Below are positions 47,746-61,200 of a DNA stretch of 64,000 bases, one piece after another; the stretch's first letter is position 1, and every line of letters begins with the position of its first letter. The notes below the pieces were generated by a model. It did not search any database. It was not told where the DNA came from and saw only the letters and a program-made list of their open reading frames with translations. Origin of the DNA: Chlorokybus atmophyticus (taxonomy: Eukaryota > Streptophyta > Chlorokybophyceae > Chlorokybales > Chlorokybaceae); the NCBI GenBank assembly GCA_009103225.1, contig RHPI01002503.1:1-64000 (forward strand), read 5' to 3'. A program made the position numbers and the translations under genes.

Positions 47746-50043
47746 GACGGCCAGGAGCACAACACACCGAAGGCCCAATCCCAACCACTAAGCAGCACAC
47801 AGACCACACTTCAGGCTATACACAACAATGTCAGATACGTCAACTACCCCGATCACCTCGCTGCTGAGCTCAACGACCAGGCCAACTCCACCACCAGTGA
47901 GGCGGCGACAGCAGCAAGCTGCTGCCGCATACGGAGCCAAGAGCTGACGTCGATATCATGCCAATTTCTGGCATGTCATCTGACAGCGATATCGACGTCA
48001 GGGATGCAGCGCTGTACGGTTGTTGGGCACCTAGCCTGGCCCTCCTGACAAGGACGCACCTGCACGCGAAGTTGGCTCAGGCAAGCTGCCTGGCCTTCGA
48101 GTTCAGCTTGTGACGGTGGTCATTGATTACCACGGTCAGGTGGTTAGGCCACACAAACCCAAGGGCAGCTACTCGCCATGCATAGGGTAAATCTAGGTCG
48201 GTAATGCACAGTCATGCAAACACACTCTCTCTCTACCATTGCGTGTGGATTGACACGTATGCTAGCAAACGCATTATGCATATCTGTGCAACTTCTACCA
48301 ATTGAGACACACACACATATTCATAGTTGAAGCAGCAAGCACGAAGTGCACAATGGACATGGCATGGGCAGGCAGCTTCACTTCTAGCAGGCGCGGAGAC
48401 CAGATGCTCTGGTGCATGCATAATGCACCCCAGCGATGGCGTCACACTTCAAGAATTGCTCAACTTTGGCAATTATTCATGCACCCGCCAACATCAAAAT
48501 GCATTTTCATCTATCTGTTTAAGTTCTGTGGTTGTGCGTTAACCATGCAATAACAGCACTTGGTTAACACCATAGCACTTGGTTAACATTGAATGCTATG
48601 CCCACATAGCGTGAGCATTTTACCAAGGTGTTTGACAATGTGCACATGCGCGTAGGGCACGTAGTGGGTAGCAAGAGGCCTTAAGTGTAAGTAGCTATAG
48701 GCTAATGCTATCTACTTACTAGCTCGTATACTGTCATGATGAGTGTTGAGCGAGTATATGTATTGTAGTATACGTATTATAAGCGTTGGCATACACTACT
48801 ATGCACGCTGGTCGTGTACAGTACATACTTAATACATGCCGGCTTATTGTCAATGATGTATTGTAAAACTTCAATCGCATGTATCCACATATCGTTAATG
48901 AAATATGAAGCATCAAGGCAAACTAGCTTGGTGCTAACAATGTATTCTGGTCATGTGGCCTATTGCAGCCCCGACTATCCAATCTCATGTGTTTATTACA
49001 TAAACTTTGCACACAGTATATAGCGTATGATGGCGGGCTTTTACATTTAAAGAGCTTGGCCAAAGTAACGTGTATGCGAGTGTACAGGCGAAACACATAT
49101 ACTAATATTTGCTGCTGTCTGCTGCCTACTTGTGTCTTGTGCTTGCATGCTTTCTCTCTCCTGCTACGCCGGTAACTAAGCTGCTGCTCCTTGCTCAAGC
49201 CGTCCACCTTTGCACATACAATTGCACGCCCATAGGTCCAGCCCCCCATAGTGTAGTTGCTTCGTTGTGCGGGTTTGTGCTTGGCTTGTGGCCGTTTATT
49301 CAATTTTGCTATGCCTTGTTTACTAATGGCCTCGAATGCTCTACCATATGCTTTGCAAGTAGGGTACAGGTTAGCCTATATGTGAATGCAGGTTTAATGG
49401 TCTTAATTTGTGATGGTTCATGACCGACGGTGTAAAAGGCCCTTATCGCCCTATACCACGGGCCTGGAAGAGCTGCCGTGTTACTCGTTATCAGAGCCAA
49501 GGAAAGTGCAAGTGCGCGAGATAGTTTAGTAGTTTTCATCACGGAAAACAAAACTGCTGGCCCTGCAACACGTTTTCCGAGGTTCTTTTGAGGTTTTCCC
49601 GTTCACACCGTGTGAATCACACGTCGTGGTTGGTGCTTTCCACGCCGTTCTAACAAAAAGCTCCCTTTGCGCGGGCATGACAGCTTTTCCCTCCGATACG
49701 GACCAGTTTTTTCACGTGCGTGCGCCACCTGTCGATCTCCCGCCAACGTCGCCGCCGCCGCCGCCACCGGGTGAGGCTCCAGCGTGGCAGCCTTGGCGTC
49801 GTAAGGGTCCTTGTCAAGTGGGAAGGAGGTGACAGTGCGCCACGTGTTGGACGTGGACGGGGTGGAGGAGAAGCGGCAGGGGCAGCAGTGATAGCTGGCG
49901 TGGTCAGTGGAGTGGCTGCGTGTGGTGGCCTGGCGCTGGAGCTCAGGCTAGGGTTTGTGGAAAGAGTCTGGCTCGGGCAAGGTGGGTTCTGCGGCACTGG
50001 AGGACAGGCGTTGTGTTGCCAAGGGCACGCGTGAGGGGGCGCC
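47746..50043. other. Intergenic region between divergent BCNT and MAD2 genes
   Basis: No protein-coding gene is recognised. It contains an inverted repeat with an inner hairpin (47944-48001), a short direct repeat CACTTGGTTAACA at about 48558 and 48579, and a GC-rich area at 49740-50040 that includes the MAD2 promoter and 5' UTR. Frames rich in Pro and Arg there are unlikely to be genes. Confidence 0.5.
47944..48001. repeat. 14-bp perfect inverted repeat enclosing a second hairpin
   Basis: CTGACGTCGATATC (47944-47957) is exactly complementary to 47988-48001. Just inside the left arm ATGCCA..TGGCAT (47958-47974) forms another hairpin. The arms contain ATATCGACGTC, with a CRE-like TGACGTC core at both ends. 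Confidence 0.75.
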
Positions 50044-52021
50044 ATGGCGACTGCTCAGGCTGTTCGCAATACCATCACGCTGAGAGGGTCGACTGAAATT
50101 GTGACCGAATTTTTTGGTGCGTTTCAGGCTTACATTGCCTCGTGCGTTGAGCGCGACTGTCGCAGCGTTTCCGGGTCGTGGCAAAGATATTTTATTTACA
50201 TGCATGCAACGAGTAACTGTCATTGCCACTGGCGTTCTCAGCAGTCGCATACATTGCGCGTACTGCAATAAGCATGAGTGTTAATGTCCTGGCCAGTCAA
50301 AACAAAAGCTCTCAATGAAGTATAAACAACACACCAGACAATGAGGTTTTATCCCGCCTCATGGAGATTTTCAGCGACGTATGACAACTGGAAAATAAAC
50401 AGCGTTCGAAAACCAGGTTGTCACAGATTACGACATCTTTGTTGGGCGGGCGACGTCAAGCACGCCTGTGGTTCCATGTCTAGTTCAAGTACCATTCTCG
50501 TACAACAACGCATTCTCAGCGCGTAGACTACGATAGCGTAGACTACGATAGCTTGCTTCTTGCAACACAAGCCACAATGACTAATGGTGCTTGTGTTGTA
50601 AAGACTCTGACGCTCTCACGAAGGTTGTCCATGTAATGTATGTCTTGCTGCTTTGAACTCCAGCAAGTGCCTTTGCTGACTTGGCACATATCCTTCCATG
50701 TTATGGGCTGACAGTTTTCTGCTTGCATGTGGCGTGGTTGGTGCTCAGGCTATGCAGTCAACAGGTACGTCCTTGCCGGTTAAACGCATGAACAGTAGCA
50801 ATGTTACGCATTGCATGCGCGCGGGAGTGCTGCGCAAATTTTTGAACCCGACAAGCATGCATGAGACTGTTGGCAGTGGCTTGTGGTCATTCCTTGTTTT
50901 TCCGTTTCGTGCATGAGTAAACCTCGTGTAAACGCTTGCGCAGCATACTGTACCAAAGGGGCATATACGCACCAGAAACGTTCAGCAGAGTGAAGAAGTA
51001 TGGACTCACAATGCTGGTCACTTCAGATCCAGGGCTGTCGTCCTATCTACGGCAAGTTCTACAACAAATATCAGGTAACTAAATGTCTCTGCATCAACTC
51101 CTCTGCAATGCTGTATCATATGCAAAGCCAACCATTCTGCGTCTCAAGGCACAACATGCAGCATGCAGATCGATGGACAGCTTGCAAACTCGCAGGCAGT
51201 GTGTAGTTCGTGGTGTGGCTACTGATATGCGTAGGGTTGTGGTGAGATAAGCTGAGTGGGTGAGGGTGGGGAAGGGGAGGAGGTGGACTGTATGGGTCGG
51301 TGTCACTGACGCAAGTGCTGACCTGAGCAGAATGGCTGCTTGTTGGGGTGCTGCAAAAGCTGGTTTTGGTCATCACAAGTGTGGCGAAGAGGGAAGTGTT
51401 GGAGCGCTGGGTGTTTGACATTGACACAGACAAGCAAGTTTTAGAGAATGGGTATGTCAGTGTTGAAAAGTGCTGCAGCCTTTTGCCCGTTCAACATTGC
51501 AAAGGCGGTTGGCGGGGGGTCATAGGTCAGTGATAATCAGGTGTCACCGGCAGGGCGGTAAGGGAGAAATCAGACAAGGAGATTATGAGTGAGATACAGG
51601 CTATCGTGCGGCAGATTACTGCTAGCGTGACCTTTCTGCCATTGCTGGAGGAACCATGTAAGCTCGGCAGCTGACAACTTGTCTGTCTCCACTTGACGCC
51701 ATAATGTGGTGAGACTATGTGTGCAGGCGTGTTTCGTGCTGAAGAGTTGCTTTGGCAGGTACCTTTGATCTGCTAGTATATACAGACGCAGAATCAGACG
51801 TACCGACGGAGTGGGAGGAGAGTGACCCCAAGTACATCGCCAACTCAGCGGAGGTCCGCTTACGATCATTCACAACTAAGGTAAAGGCTCTTGTATGGCA
51901 CTGCGCAAGAATGTCGGCTTGTGCTTGATTACATTTCTGAACAAGTCCATGCAATGTGCTTCTGACTTGGTCACAGGTGCACAAAGTGGACGCCATGGTG
52001 GCTTACAAACAAGAAGACTGA
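50044..52021 (+). CDS. MAD2: MAD2 spindle checkpoint protein (HORMA domain)
   Basis: Seven exons (50044-50116, 50749-50764, 50944-51074, 51331-51451, 51554-51657, 51759-51880, 51977-52021) join in phase to 203 aa plus stop, the normal MAD2 size. The sequence is recognisable throughout: ITLRGSTEIVTEFFGYAVNS, ILYQRGIYAPETFSRVKKYG, VITSVAKREVLERWVFDID, REKSDKEIMSEIQAIVRQI, ASVTFLPLLEEPCTFDLLVY, DPKYIANSAEVRLRSFTTK, VHKVDAMVAYKQED. MAD2 is the HORMA-domain protein that binds MAD1 and CDC20 at unattached kinetochores and delays anaphase; the C-terminal 'safety belt' is complete. Exon 2 is a 16-nt microexon (GCTATGCAGTCAACAG) that supplies the conserved YAVNS segment, and it is needed for both sequence and frame. 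Confidence 0.96.
50521..50550. repeat. 15-bp tandem duplication in MAD2 intron 1
   Basis: GCGTAGACTACGATA occurs twice head to tail without mismatch. Confidence 0.9.
50749..50764 (+). other. 16-nt coding microexon of MAD2
   Basis: The bases GC TAT GCA GTC AAC AG lie between an acceptor (gtgctcag) and a donor (gtacgt). Joined to the G ending exon 1 and the C starting exon 3, they encode GYAVNS, the expected residues between EFF and ILYQRG in MAD2. No other segment of the intron supplies them. Confidence 0.9.
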
Positions 52022-54098
52022 GCTCACTTTCCGCTTGAAGGGTAGCAGCTCGTCAGTCAATAGTCTAGGCAAGCCTGACCTGGATTGCGTCTACTATCAT
52101 GCCTAGGTTCAACTTTGCTATGGTTATTTGTATACATATGTGTTGTCCATTGTCTCAATTGCTTGCTTAAGGGAGTTCACTGCTACGCAGCTAAACTGGG
52201 CATTGATGGCCTCATGGAAGGTGCAGGTGCAAGTTCGATAAAATATGTAACGTTGTTCGCATTGAAGTTGGTGCTATGTGCACGCATATGAAGTTGCAAT
52301 GGCACTAATCGTGACAGTTATGGCAAACACAATGGCGTCAAGCATAAATATCCATTCCAACTACCAGACTAAGAAAGCCCGGTATTGTATTTTATTGTCA
52401 CTACCTTCCTGTATCAGGATTGGGTAATTTGCGCGCCTGCTGCCTTCCTTGGATGTGGTAGCCATTTCTCAGGCTCCCTCTCCGGAATCGAACCCTAATT
52501 CTCCGTCATATCTTACGAATTGAGCGCAATGCAATACCCTGACTTATGCATGAGCATGCAAGAACGATGGCATCATTGCAGACGCGCTGTAAATTTTTGC
52601 TTGATGTGATTCAATCATCTTGAAATAGTTGTGCAAGTTGTTCACAATTGCATTGTGCGTGCCTTCGAAGAGGAGGAAAAGGGTTCTATCCAGTGGCGAT
52701 AGAGACGCATGGCAGACTGGGGGAAGGAATTCAAGCACGTCATCCGCCTCTATGCGCGCCGCGTTGTGACAGTGTGAAGGGCGGAGCAGCGACAGATGGA
52801 GGGGTTCATGCACTTGAATCAACATCGCGTGGGGTACGCGTTGTGACACGCACATTCACCGCGTGCCGCCGGACGATCCTGGCGCGTGGAGCGGCGGCAA
52901 TGGCGGCGATGCCAGGCGCAGCACCGTTGGCACACGCACCATCAAGGCCAATGCAGCGCTCGCATACGATGCATGTAACGCACATTGCTTGCATTTGTGT
53001 ATACAAAAAAAGGTATGCCATTCATATGTGTATGAAGTTATGCGCGTTGCGTGGACACCGTGCTGCTAGCCATGCATAGTGAGTACAGTAAGAAAAATGA
53101 GGAGGGGGGGGCGTTGTTAAGCGCATATATCAATACAAGCGTTCGTATAGACGTCAAAGAATATTGCATTATATCACATGTGAGAGCATGCTGTGAGTAT
53201 TGTGCGCGTGTCACTGCGCATGCTATATGCAAGCGACAATCTTACCTTGAAATTGCGGTGTAAGAGTTCCATGTCATCATCGCCACATTGGCAAGTACTT
53301 GCTATTACCATTGTGGTTGAGGCAATAGCAAACCACACACATGAATTATTGTTATTAATTATGACCAATCATGATAGTTCTTGCACCGTAGCATCACGTT
53401 AGCTATAGTCTCTCCACCGCTACTATCATAGTGGCAACGGCATGGACATCTACTGTATCACATGCTGGGTATCATGCATTGGCTGCGAATTGAATTGGCA
53501 TTCAAACGGCTATGACGATGGCCTGCAGCCGTTGGGTTTAATGAGTTGTCATGGCAGGTGATAAGACGCTGGCCGCCAACCAGTTGTGGCGTGGCTGATC
53601 TAGTTTTCCGTCAAGCACAGCGTCTTGCACCACGTCTTGGTCCTGCTCATCGCCGCCTCTCAACCTGCCTTTCCCTTGCGCTCCCTCTGGTTGCTGCAGG
53701 TAGCTGCGTGGTGCTGCTATTTCTGCCTGCCTGCTGCAGCGGCACTGCTGCATTGTCACTCAGTGCATAGCACATAGCACCAGCCCCATAGTGTCGTAGT
53801 CTAGGTAGTTTAATTTGCTGCTTGTGCTTTGAGTTAAATGCCTTGTGTTTATGTGTTTGAATTGTGAGTGTTTGGCCCTTGAGTTTTACCATATGCTAGC
53901 ATATCATCCGGCATGCTGAGGTAGTTAAGTGAAATAGAGCACATGCCTTGTGGAAGTTATTGCAACTTTAATTATGTGCTTGACCCTGGGAAGTCGTTGC
54001 ACGATGTGTTTGCATTTTTGCAGATGTTGTAGCACGATGTAACAACTTGTGCATGCACACCATTGCATGTATAATTCATATCTATGTTCCATAGCACT

Positions 54099-54172
<74 letters not shown>

Positions 54173-54353
54173 NNNNNNNNNNNNNNNNNNNNNNNNNNNN
54201 NNNNNNNNNNNNNNNNNNNNNNNNNNNNNNNNNNNNNNNNNNNNNNNNNNNNNNNNNNNNNNNNNNNNNNNNNNNNNNNNNNNNNNNNNNNNNNNNNNNN
54301 NNNNNNNNNNNNNNNNNNNNNNNNNNNNNNNNNNNNNNNNNNNNNNNNNNNNN

Positions 54354-54396
<43 letters not shown>

Positions 54397-55085
54397 GTAT
54401 ACCTGCAAGTATAGCCCATGTTGTTTGTTCCACGTACTTGGTATCGCTTGTTGTTTGCTGAAATTTGGAAAGAAAACATGAAGCCCACATCAGGCGACTG
54501 ATACAGACTGCAATCCACGAACAAGATGCTAACCACACTCAGACAGTGGCATTTCATGCAATTGACATATTATGGACATGTCCAAAGTACGGCAGGTTGT
54601 TGCTACAAGGTTTGGGCCAGTTCCCTGCATAATCATGTGTTAACTACTGCTGTTGCTTGCTATGCCTAGCCTACAACAGCATGATGTTAAATAAGTGCAT
54701 GGTCTGACCATGGCTGCGCGCTGCACATGCTGCACAAGCACTGCATCTCTCCTAAATTGGGGCAGCAAACCAGGAGGGGCTTGTTGTTGATTGCAGACTA
54801 ATGCATGCAAGTAACAGTACATACACTAGCTAGGCAAGTAAGAATGTAGCTAACAAACAAGTCTACATACAAGAAAGCTTACAGTTTCTGCAACCCCTGG
54901 CGCAGCAATACCAAGTCGCTCTGCAACAATGAACAACATGCTAAAAGCAGGGGCAGGCAAGCGATGAGTGTCTGCACAGATTGCACCAATAGCCACAAGA
55001 CGCACATCTGAACAGATAGTTGCTGTTTATGTACCCATATGTTTCTGAATCCCAATACCGCAGTAGGCAGCGAGGCTAAGGCGAT
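52022..55085. other. 3-kb intergenic region with CA-repeat gap
   Basis: No gene is recognised on either strand. It contains the (CA)n tract with unknown bases at 54102-54395. Frames over that tract are artefacts. Confidence 0.6.
54102..54395. repeat. (CA)n microsatellite with 181-bp assembly gap
   Basis: Pure CA repeats run at 54102-54172 and 54354-54395, with N at 54173-54353 between them. The gap is most simply unresolved repeat. Confidence 0.95.
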
Positions 55086-56119
55086 CTAGTTCCACCATGG
55101 CTGCTGGCCAGTGCGGAAGTCCTCAACAGTCCAGGGGCTGAAGACGACCTTGTCGTCAACCATGTCGGCGTTTGCGAGCGCAAGGGACTGCAAGAAAACA
55201 AACCCGGTCAGGCACTGAGCTCAGAGTCATAACTTGGATCAAACTCTGTGCAACACAGTGCAGGCCGCATGTGTATGGACATCACCATGACAGGCAAATG
55301 CAGGCCAAAAAAACCGCACCCATCAAGCTGGTGCACATGCTGTAAAGCCCCACTACACTACTACAGCATCCAGCAGAACAGTAGCAACCACACCTTACCA
55401 ACACCTTGGTATTAAACAGCAACAGGCGCAACTTACCAGGGGAGCAGGGCCGCGGACGACCTTGCCGGTGCCGTCATACTGGGAGCCGTGGCACGGGCAG
55501 ATGAACTTCTTCTCAGCGGCGTTCCAGGGAACGACGCATCCAAGGTGAGTGCAGACGGCGTTGATGCCGTAGGTCTCGAGCTGGCCGTCGCCCTTGACGA
55601 TGAGGTAGGTGGCGTCGCCGCGGAGGCCCTGGACGAGGGAGTGGTCGCCGACAGGGTGGGTCTTCAGCCACTTGGTGACGGTGACGTCGTCACCGTTGGC
55701 GTCCTTGGCGGTGATGCCGGCGCCGGCGCCGCCGCTGCCGGGGGGGACCAAGAACCAGACGTAGCCGCCGAGCATGCCAGTGGCAGGCAGGCCAATGGCA
55801 CCCCACATCAGCAAGTTCATCACGTTGCGCTTGTTCATGTCGGGGATGTCACCGGGGGCACCGATGCCGCCCAGGGCGTTCATGCTTGTGACCTTGCGGG
55901 CAGGCTTGGCAGCCGACACGGGCCTGCAGGCAACAAAAAGCGATGCACAAACCATTTAGCGTAATCGTGCACATCGCAACCAACTACATCTACGCAGCAC
56001 AATAGCCCCGGCCAAGCATCCACGGCACGTCCCACCCACCTTGGGGCCTTAGACTTGAGGGCGCCCGCTCCCCGGGTCTGCGCCACGCCCACCGCCGCAG
56101 CAGCCGCCACCGACGCCAT
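55086..56119 (-). CDS. PETC: Cytochrome b6f Rieske iron-sulphur protein (PetC), chloroplast precursor
   Basis: Three exons (56119-56040, 55923-55437, 55187-55086) give 222 aa plus stop. The Ala-rich, basic leader ([19 protein letters not shown]) is a chloroplast transit peptide. The mature part starts near the [19 protein letters not shown] segment with one membrane anchor ([20 protein letters not shown]) and a Gly hinge. The Rieske [2Fe-2S] domain has both ligand boxes, CTHLGC and CPCHGSQYD, and the usual [10 protein letters not shown] between them. The C-terminus [18 protein letters not shown] is that of plant and algal PetC. It carries electrons from plastoquinol to cytochrome f in the thylakoid b6f complex. 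It is nuclear-encoded, as in all green plants. Exon 2 has the highest GC and most biased codon use in the window (G/C in third positions), fitting high expression. Confidence 0.98.
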
Positions 56120-58219
56120 GGTGATCGTTGTGTGGACAGAGGATTCTGTAAGTGCTGTTGTCGATCACCAAGCGGTGGCGCCTTGGTCACAGCACCTGCC
56201 GCTGCTTACGACCAGAACCACCACACCAACGCCGCCGCCTTCGTCTGCACCGTGCACACAAAAGCGCTCCCTCCACACGCCCTATCCGCAACGTCTCGGC
56301 GATATCGGCGGGGCGCGCACGCGGGACGCGCTGATACTCTCCGGACCCCCCATTTGTGCAGACTCGGACATCGCCAAGAAAGCGATATCGCACCGTTGGC
56401 GAATGGATGATGGCTTCTCGTTCGGCAGCGACCGTGGTGGAGGCCAGCTGGACACGCCGGCGGCAGTCGGACCGATGGACCCGCCTTCGACCGGTACTGT
56501 AAATCAATAGTTGTGTGCTTGTTGTCGCGACGTGGTTGACTTGTTGCGCACCTTGCGAGGCGATATGCCGCGGGTGCAGCGCTCCATTGAGAGCACAAGA
56601 GCCGGTGTATGACCGGTCCGGCGCGGGCTGCACGGCGACTGTCGGCGGTCGGCGCTATCCGCAGAAACAGCGGGCTTTACACTTTTACACTTTATGTACA
56701 GTACAAAACTGTGCGACAACCATCTACCGAGGTATTGCCATACATCAGTATGTGCTGAGGTTCAGTTGTCAAGCATGCGCAAACTCAAGATGATAACATT
56801 CATGAACGTGAATGCGTTGATTTCATACAGCATTACAGTTGTATTAGATTAAACACTCATAATTTTACATATTGTTATCAATCACATGTAACATCCGTCA
56901 ATAAATAGTGTTTTGAAAAATATTGGATGCATTTTTGGATTCAACTAATCAAAGATATAGTATTCTATTGCAATTGCATTACTTGCAATGTGTGTTTGAA
57001 TCGTTTACATGTTGTTTATGTATAGGAGAAGCGTAATCTTGAATTTACCTTGCGACATTCGTAATAAAGCGCGACATTATTTAAGTTGTTCATTATATTA
57101 TACTTCACTGATAAAGAAAGCTGTTGACTCACTTATAAATAGCGTGATGACTTATGTATTCATTTAATTACGTGATTCATTTACAAAATTTTGTCATTAA
57201 CTATAAATATTGTAAGCTACGTCACAATCGCTCTGTAAATATTTGTATAAAAGCATTGGTCTTGGAGCTCATTTGTCATGCATATGTGTGCACGCGACAC
57301 AAGTGTTAAACTGCACAAATTTGGGTTACTATAATTGTATTCCATTGCGAATCGTCTGCGATAGGTCACATCCTGACAAGGGCCTTGACAGGATCATGGT
57401 TATTACAAAAAGCACGCCAAAGCAAACACATTAAAACGTATTACAATGCATTACAACTTGCCCATCAATGCAACACGGTATGGTATTACCGTAGCCAGCA
57501 AGTAGCAGAGCAAACAACTTTTATCAACAACGCAAGAAGGCAAGCAGCACAACTAGCTAAGGGGCTGGGTTCTTCTGTGCGTGCAAGCCAATTAGGCAAG
57601 ACCAGGCAAGGGCAGGTGTGGGAGGGCTAGAGCTGCGCCAAGGGGTACGTGGGCAAAGAAGGAGGGGCGCAAGGAGGAGGAGAGGTAATAAGATGTCAGT
57701 CCCCAAGCAGGCGACAGACGCGGACTTGATGCAGACCATGCTTGATAGCCTCGCTTAAGCAGTAGCAATGTTGCAATCAACCAACACTCTTGCCAATAAC
57801 CACAAGTGCAACATGCATGTATTTGCGTGGTTGAACTACAATCTATATCCTATGCCTCCACACCAAGTGGTGTGAGCAAACTGTGCACAGAGCCGACGAG
57901 CAACAAACTTCCTACAATTTGTGCTGTCTAAGCACAAGGCATGCAAGAGTTGTGGCTTCCAATCTTTGGCTACACACTTACCCATGTGTGCCACTATGGT
58001 TGACATGCGCTCTTCCAAATTAGACAACCCCACCTTTGAGACAAGCTAGACTGGTGATGACCACAAACAGTGCTGCATTGCAAGCAAAACTTGTAACAGT
58101 TGTACAAACATAGATAAACAAAACTTGACACACATTGCATACACTCAAGCACCAACTAGTTACCCATCACCTAACCAAGCCAACAAGACATTCCACAACA
58201 CAGACACTGGCTTTCTACG
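56120..58219. other. Intergenic region with AT-rich island
   Basis: 56120-56650 is the PetC upstream flank (GC-rich). About 56780-57480 is a sharply AT-rich island with no frames of note. 57480-58219 should include the 3' UTR of histidinol dehydrogenase. No gene is seen. Confidence 0.5.
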
Positions 58220-61200
58220 CTAAAGCTCAACTATGCCCAATCGCAATGTCACCGCCCTTCTATGCGCATCCAAGCCTTCAACTTCAGCCATTTTGGCCAC
58301 TGACGGACCCAGCTTTTGCAGACCCTCGTGTGTGAGCTCTTGCACAGTCATGTACTTCATGAAGGAGTCCAAGGAGACGCCGCCATACATGCGAGCGTAG
58401 CCGTATGTTGGCAGCACATGGTTGGTTCCACTGGCGTAATCTCCCACACTCTCTGGTGTCCATCTTCCAAGGAATATCGATCCTGTTGACGCAGTGTGGC
58501 ATTGAAACACTGTGAAGTGCTATGTAATTGCCACAATTCTGATGGCAGCGAAGGCCAATGTCACAAGCAAGCCTTCTAATAGTGTTGCGCACGTACCGGC
58601 GTTGTCAAGCTGGGGAAGCCAGTCCTCTGCATTCTCAACGTTCACAATCAAGTGCTCCGGTGCGTACTGATTGGAAAACTTGCACGCCTGCCAATCAAAG
58701 TGGCGTGCACATGTAATTGGCAATGCATTAATGCTGACATCACATGCATAAGCAGCACAGACCACAGCTTATGCAACAGCTAGCACTGCCATACCTCGTC
58801 CCGGTTAGCTGCTTGCACCACGTAGCTGTGGCTCAAAGCCTGCAAGGCGATGTCTGCGCGTGGCAAAGCCTCACATTGTGAAGCGACCTGATACACAGAT
58901 TGTCATACAAGCTTATCAGTAATGGCATTACAGCAGAAACTGGAGCAACCAAGTATGGCATTCTGACCTGCCGAGAGATTCCAGGAAGGTCCACTCCAGG
59001 GAGAGTCACCAAAACCACCTGGCTGTCAGGGCCATGTTCCGCCTGCAACGCAAACAGGTCATGTGAATGCGATGAGCTAGAGTTTATACCCAGTGATTCA
59101 TTAAGTAATGGCTTATGCACAGTTCGTTGAAGTTTTGGTGCAATGCATACGCAGGCATGACAACGTTCGCATTCTGAAACTAAAGAATAGAACAAGTCAA
59201 CCACAGAAATTTTCGCGCGACACAGCACAACCCGCGTTACAACACCTGCCGTTGTAGGTTGCTGTGGGCAAAGTATACACTGTTCATACCTGGGAAAGCA
59301 AGTCTGCAGCTACATGAGCAGGGTCAGCTCCTTCGTCCGCAATCACCAGCACTTCCGAGGGTCCAGCTGGCATGTCTATGGAGATCATGGCTTCACTGTT
59401 CTGCTCACAGCAAGTACTTCAATGATGAAGGATATCGCATACCACTTGCTACAATATGCTAGTTCTCAACACTAGCATGTGTTGCAGTGTAAGCACTCCA
59501 ATACATATAGACTTACGACATACCAAAAAGCACAGTTAAGAATACGGCCACCTCGTCAACAAGTGCATGCGTCAACACAGCACAGTTCTTACTAGACCCA
59601 TCAAGCAACCAACCATGCGCATATGCTGCAACAGGTTTTGCCTTCGTAAGCTACTGACTAGATGCTTACCTGCAACAACATCTTTGCAGCCGTAACATAC
59701 TGGTTGCCCGGCCCCAGAATTTTGTCAACCTGCAGCATAAACCATGAGTACCCTTTCATCAAAACAGGCACTTGTGGACAGCACGTGCTTCTCCTACTTT
59801 GGGGCATTGTCGTGTGCCATACGCCATCGCAGCAACGGCTTGAGCACCTCCAGCCTTCAGAATGTGAGTAACTCCAGCTTTCTTTGCCACGTACAAAACT
59901 TCCTGCCATGCCCTCTTCATAAGCTTGGGAGACATGGGACAATCATCACATATACAACATTGCTCGTGTCAATGTGCACCGGGGCAATGGAGCCATCTCT
60001 CCTTGGTGGGGTAGCGAGAACAATTGTTTTGCACCCTGCGATACCAGCCGGCTGCCACAACAAGCCAATTTTGAGTATTGTAGATAGGCTTGTCTCCTCT
60101 TCCAGCAACGAATGGCACTCACCACAGCCAGCATCAGCGCTGTTGAAGGCAGGACAGCTGTGCCACCCGGCACATACAAACCAACAGACTCTATCGGCCT
60201 TGAAACCCGGCGACACCTCACACCCTGCGAAAGTAGTTTTGTGTGAAGAGTCCTTGCGCACAACATTTGTCTAGCAACATTGCGCTTGTGTACATCCAGT
60301 CCTAGTACTTGCCTTCATGGTCTCAACCTCCAATGGCATAGTCTTCAGCTGAGCTTGATGAAACGCCTTGATGTTCTCAAATGCCACGTCGAAAGCTGCT
60401 GCCACCTCCTCATCCAGCTGTATGCAGCAATTGCATTATACATGGGGTACATGAGGTGGATTGAGGGATGCATGTCACACACATGGCTATGCAGAACGGC
60501 ACCTTTGGCCAGGGTATGTCCTCCATCTTTTCCACAAGCTTTTCAGGTACGACTCCATCAAAGCGTTCTGTGTACCTGTCAGCATGCATGTGGACATCAA
60601 CAAACACAACATGCACAACTGTACAAGAATACTGTAGGACTGCTTTCTCATGGCAGACTAATGAGTCTCTGTGGTGTCCACAACCACACTGATTCAGCTG
60701 GAGGCTCAGAAGCAACTGTCTATCAAGGGCAAGAACTCAAGTGCCTTACTCCAAAACTGCTGCGTCCCCTCGCTCTCGCACGCTTTCCACGATTGGTCGT
60801 ACCTGCGATAATTGCAACACGCTACATTGCTGGCCTGCCTTGACCGTTGACGAAATTCACAAGCATCATCATGAGCGACGACGGCAGCGACAAACTCACA
60901 TGTGCAGTGCATGCAAGTCACCTGGTCGAATATGGCAGCAAAGTCTATTCGCGGCCTGGCCATAAGCGCAGTTCTGTCCCGTGTGTTCAGGTCTTGAATT
61001 GTGTACGTGCGAAGGCTGTTGGAGCTTGGAGCATCCACCGCAGCTGTGGCCATCGTCAATACTGGACACGTAAATACATACAGGTAAATCTAAACGTTGC
61101 AAGAACACAGTGTACCAGCATTGCATGCCAGCTCACTTGCAAGGTACCCAACAAAAGCATCAACACAGCAGCAACATAAACGCAAGCAATGCGCTCAAGC

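Noticed and set aside
49650-50045. 131-codon Pro/Arg-rich minus-strand frame upstream of MAD2
   Set aside because: Low-complexity GC-rich promoter sequence; no conserved domain and no matching exons.
53925-54557. Val-Cys or Thr-His repeat proteins
   Set aside because: They are produced by the CA microsatellite and the run of N; no real coding evidence.
55488-55964. 158-codon plus-strand frame over PetC
   Set aside because: It is the antisense shadow of the GC-biased PetC exon 2; the minus-strand protein is unmistakable.
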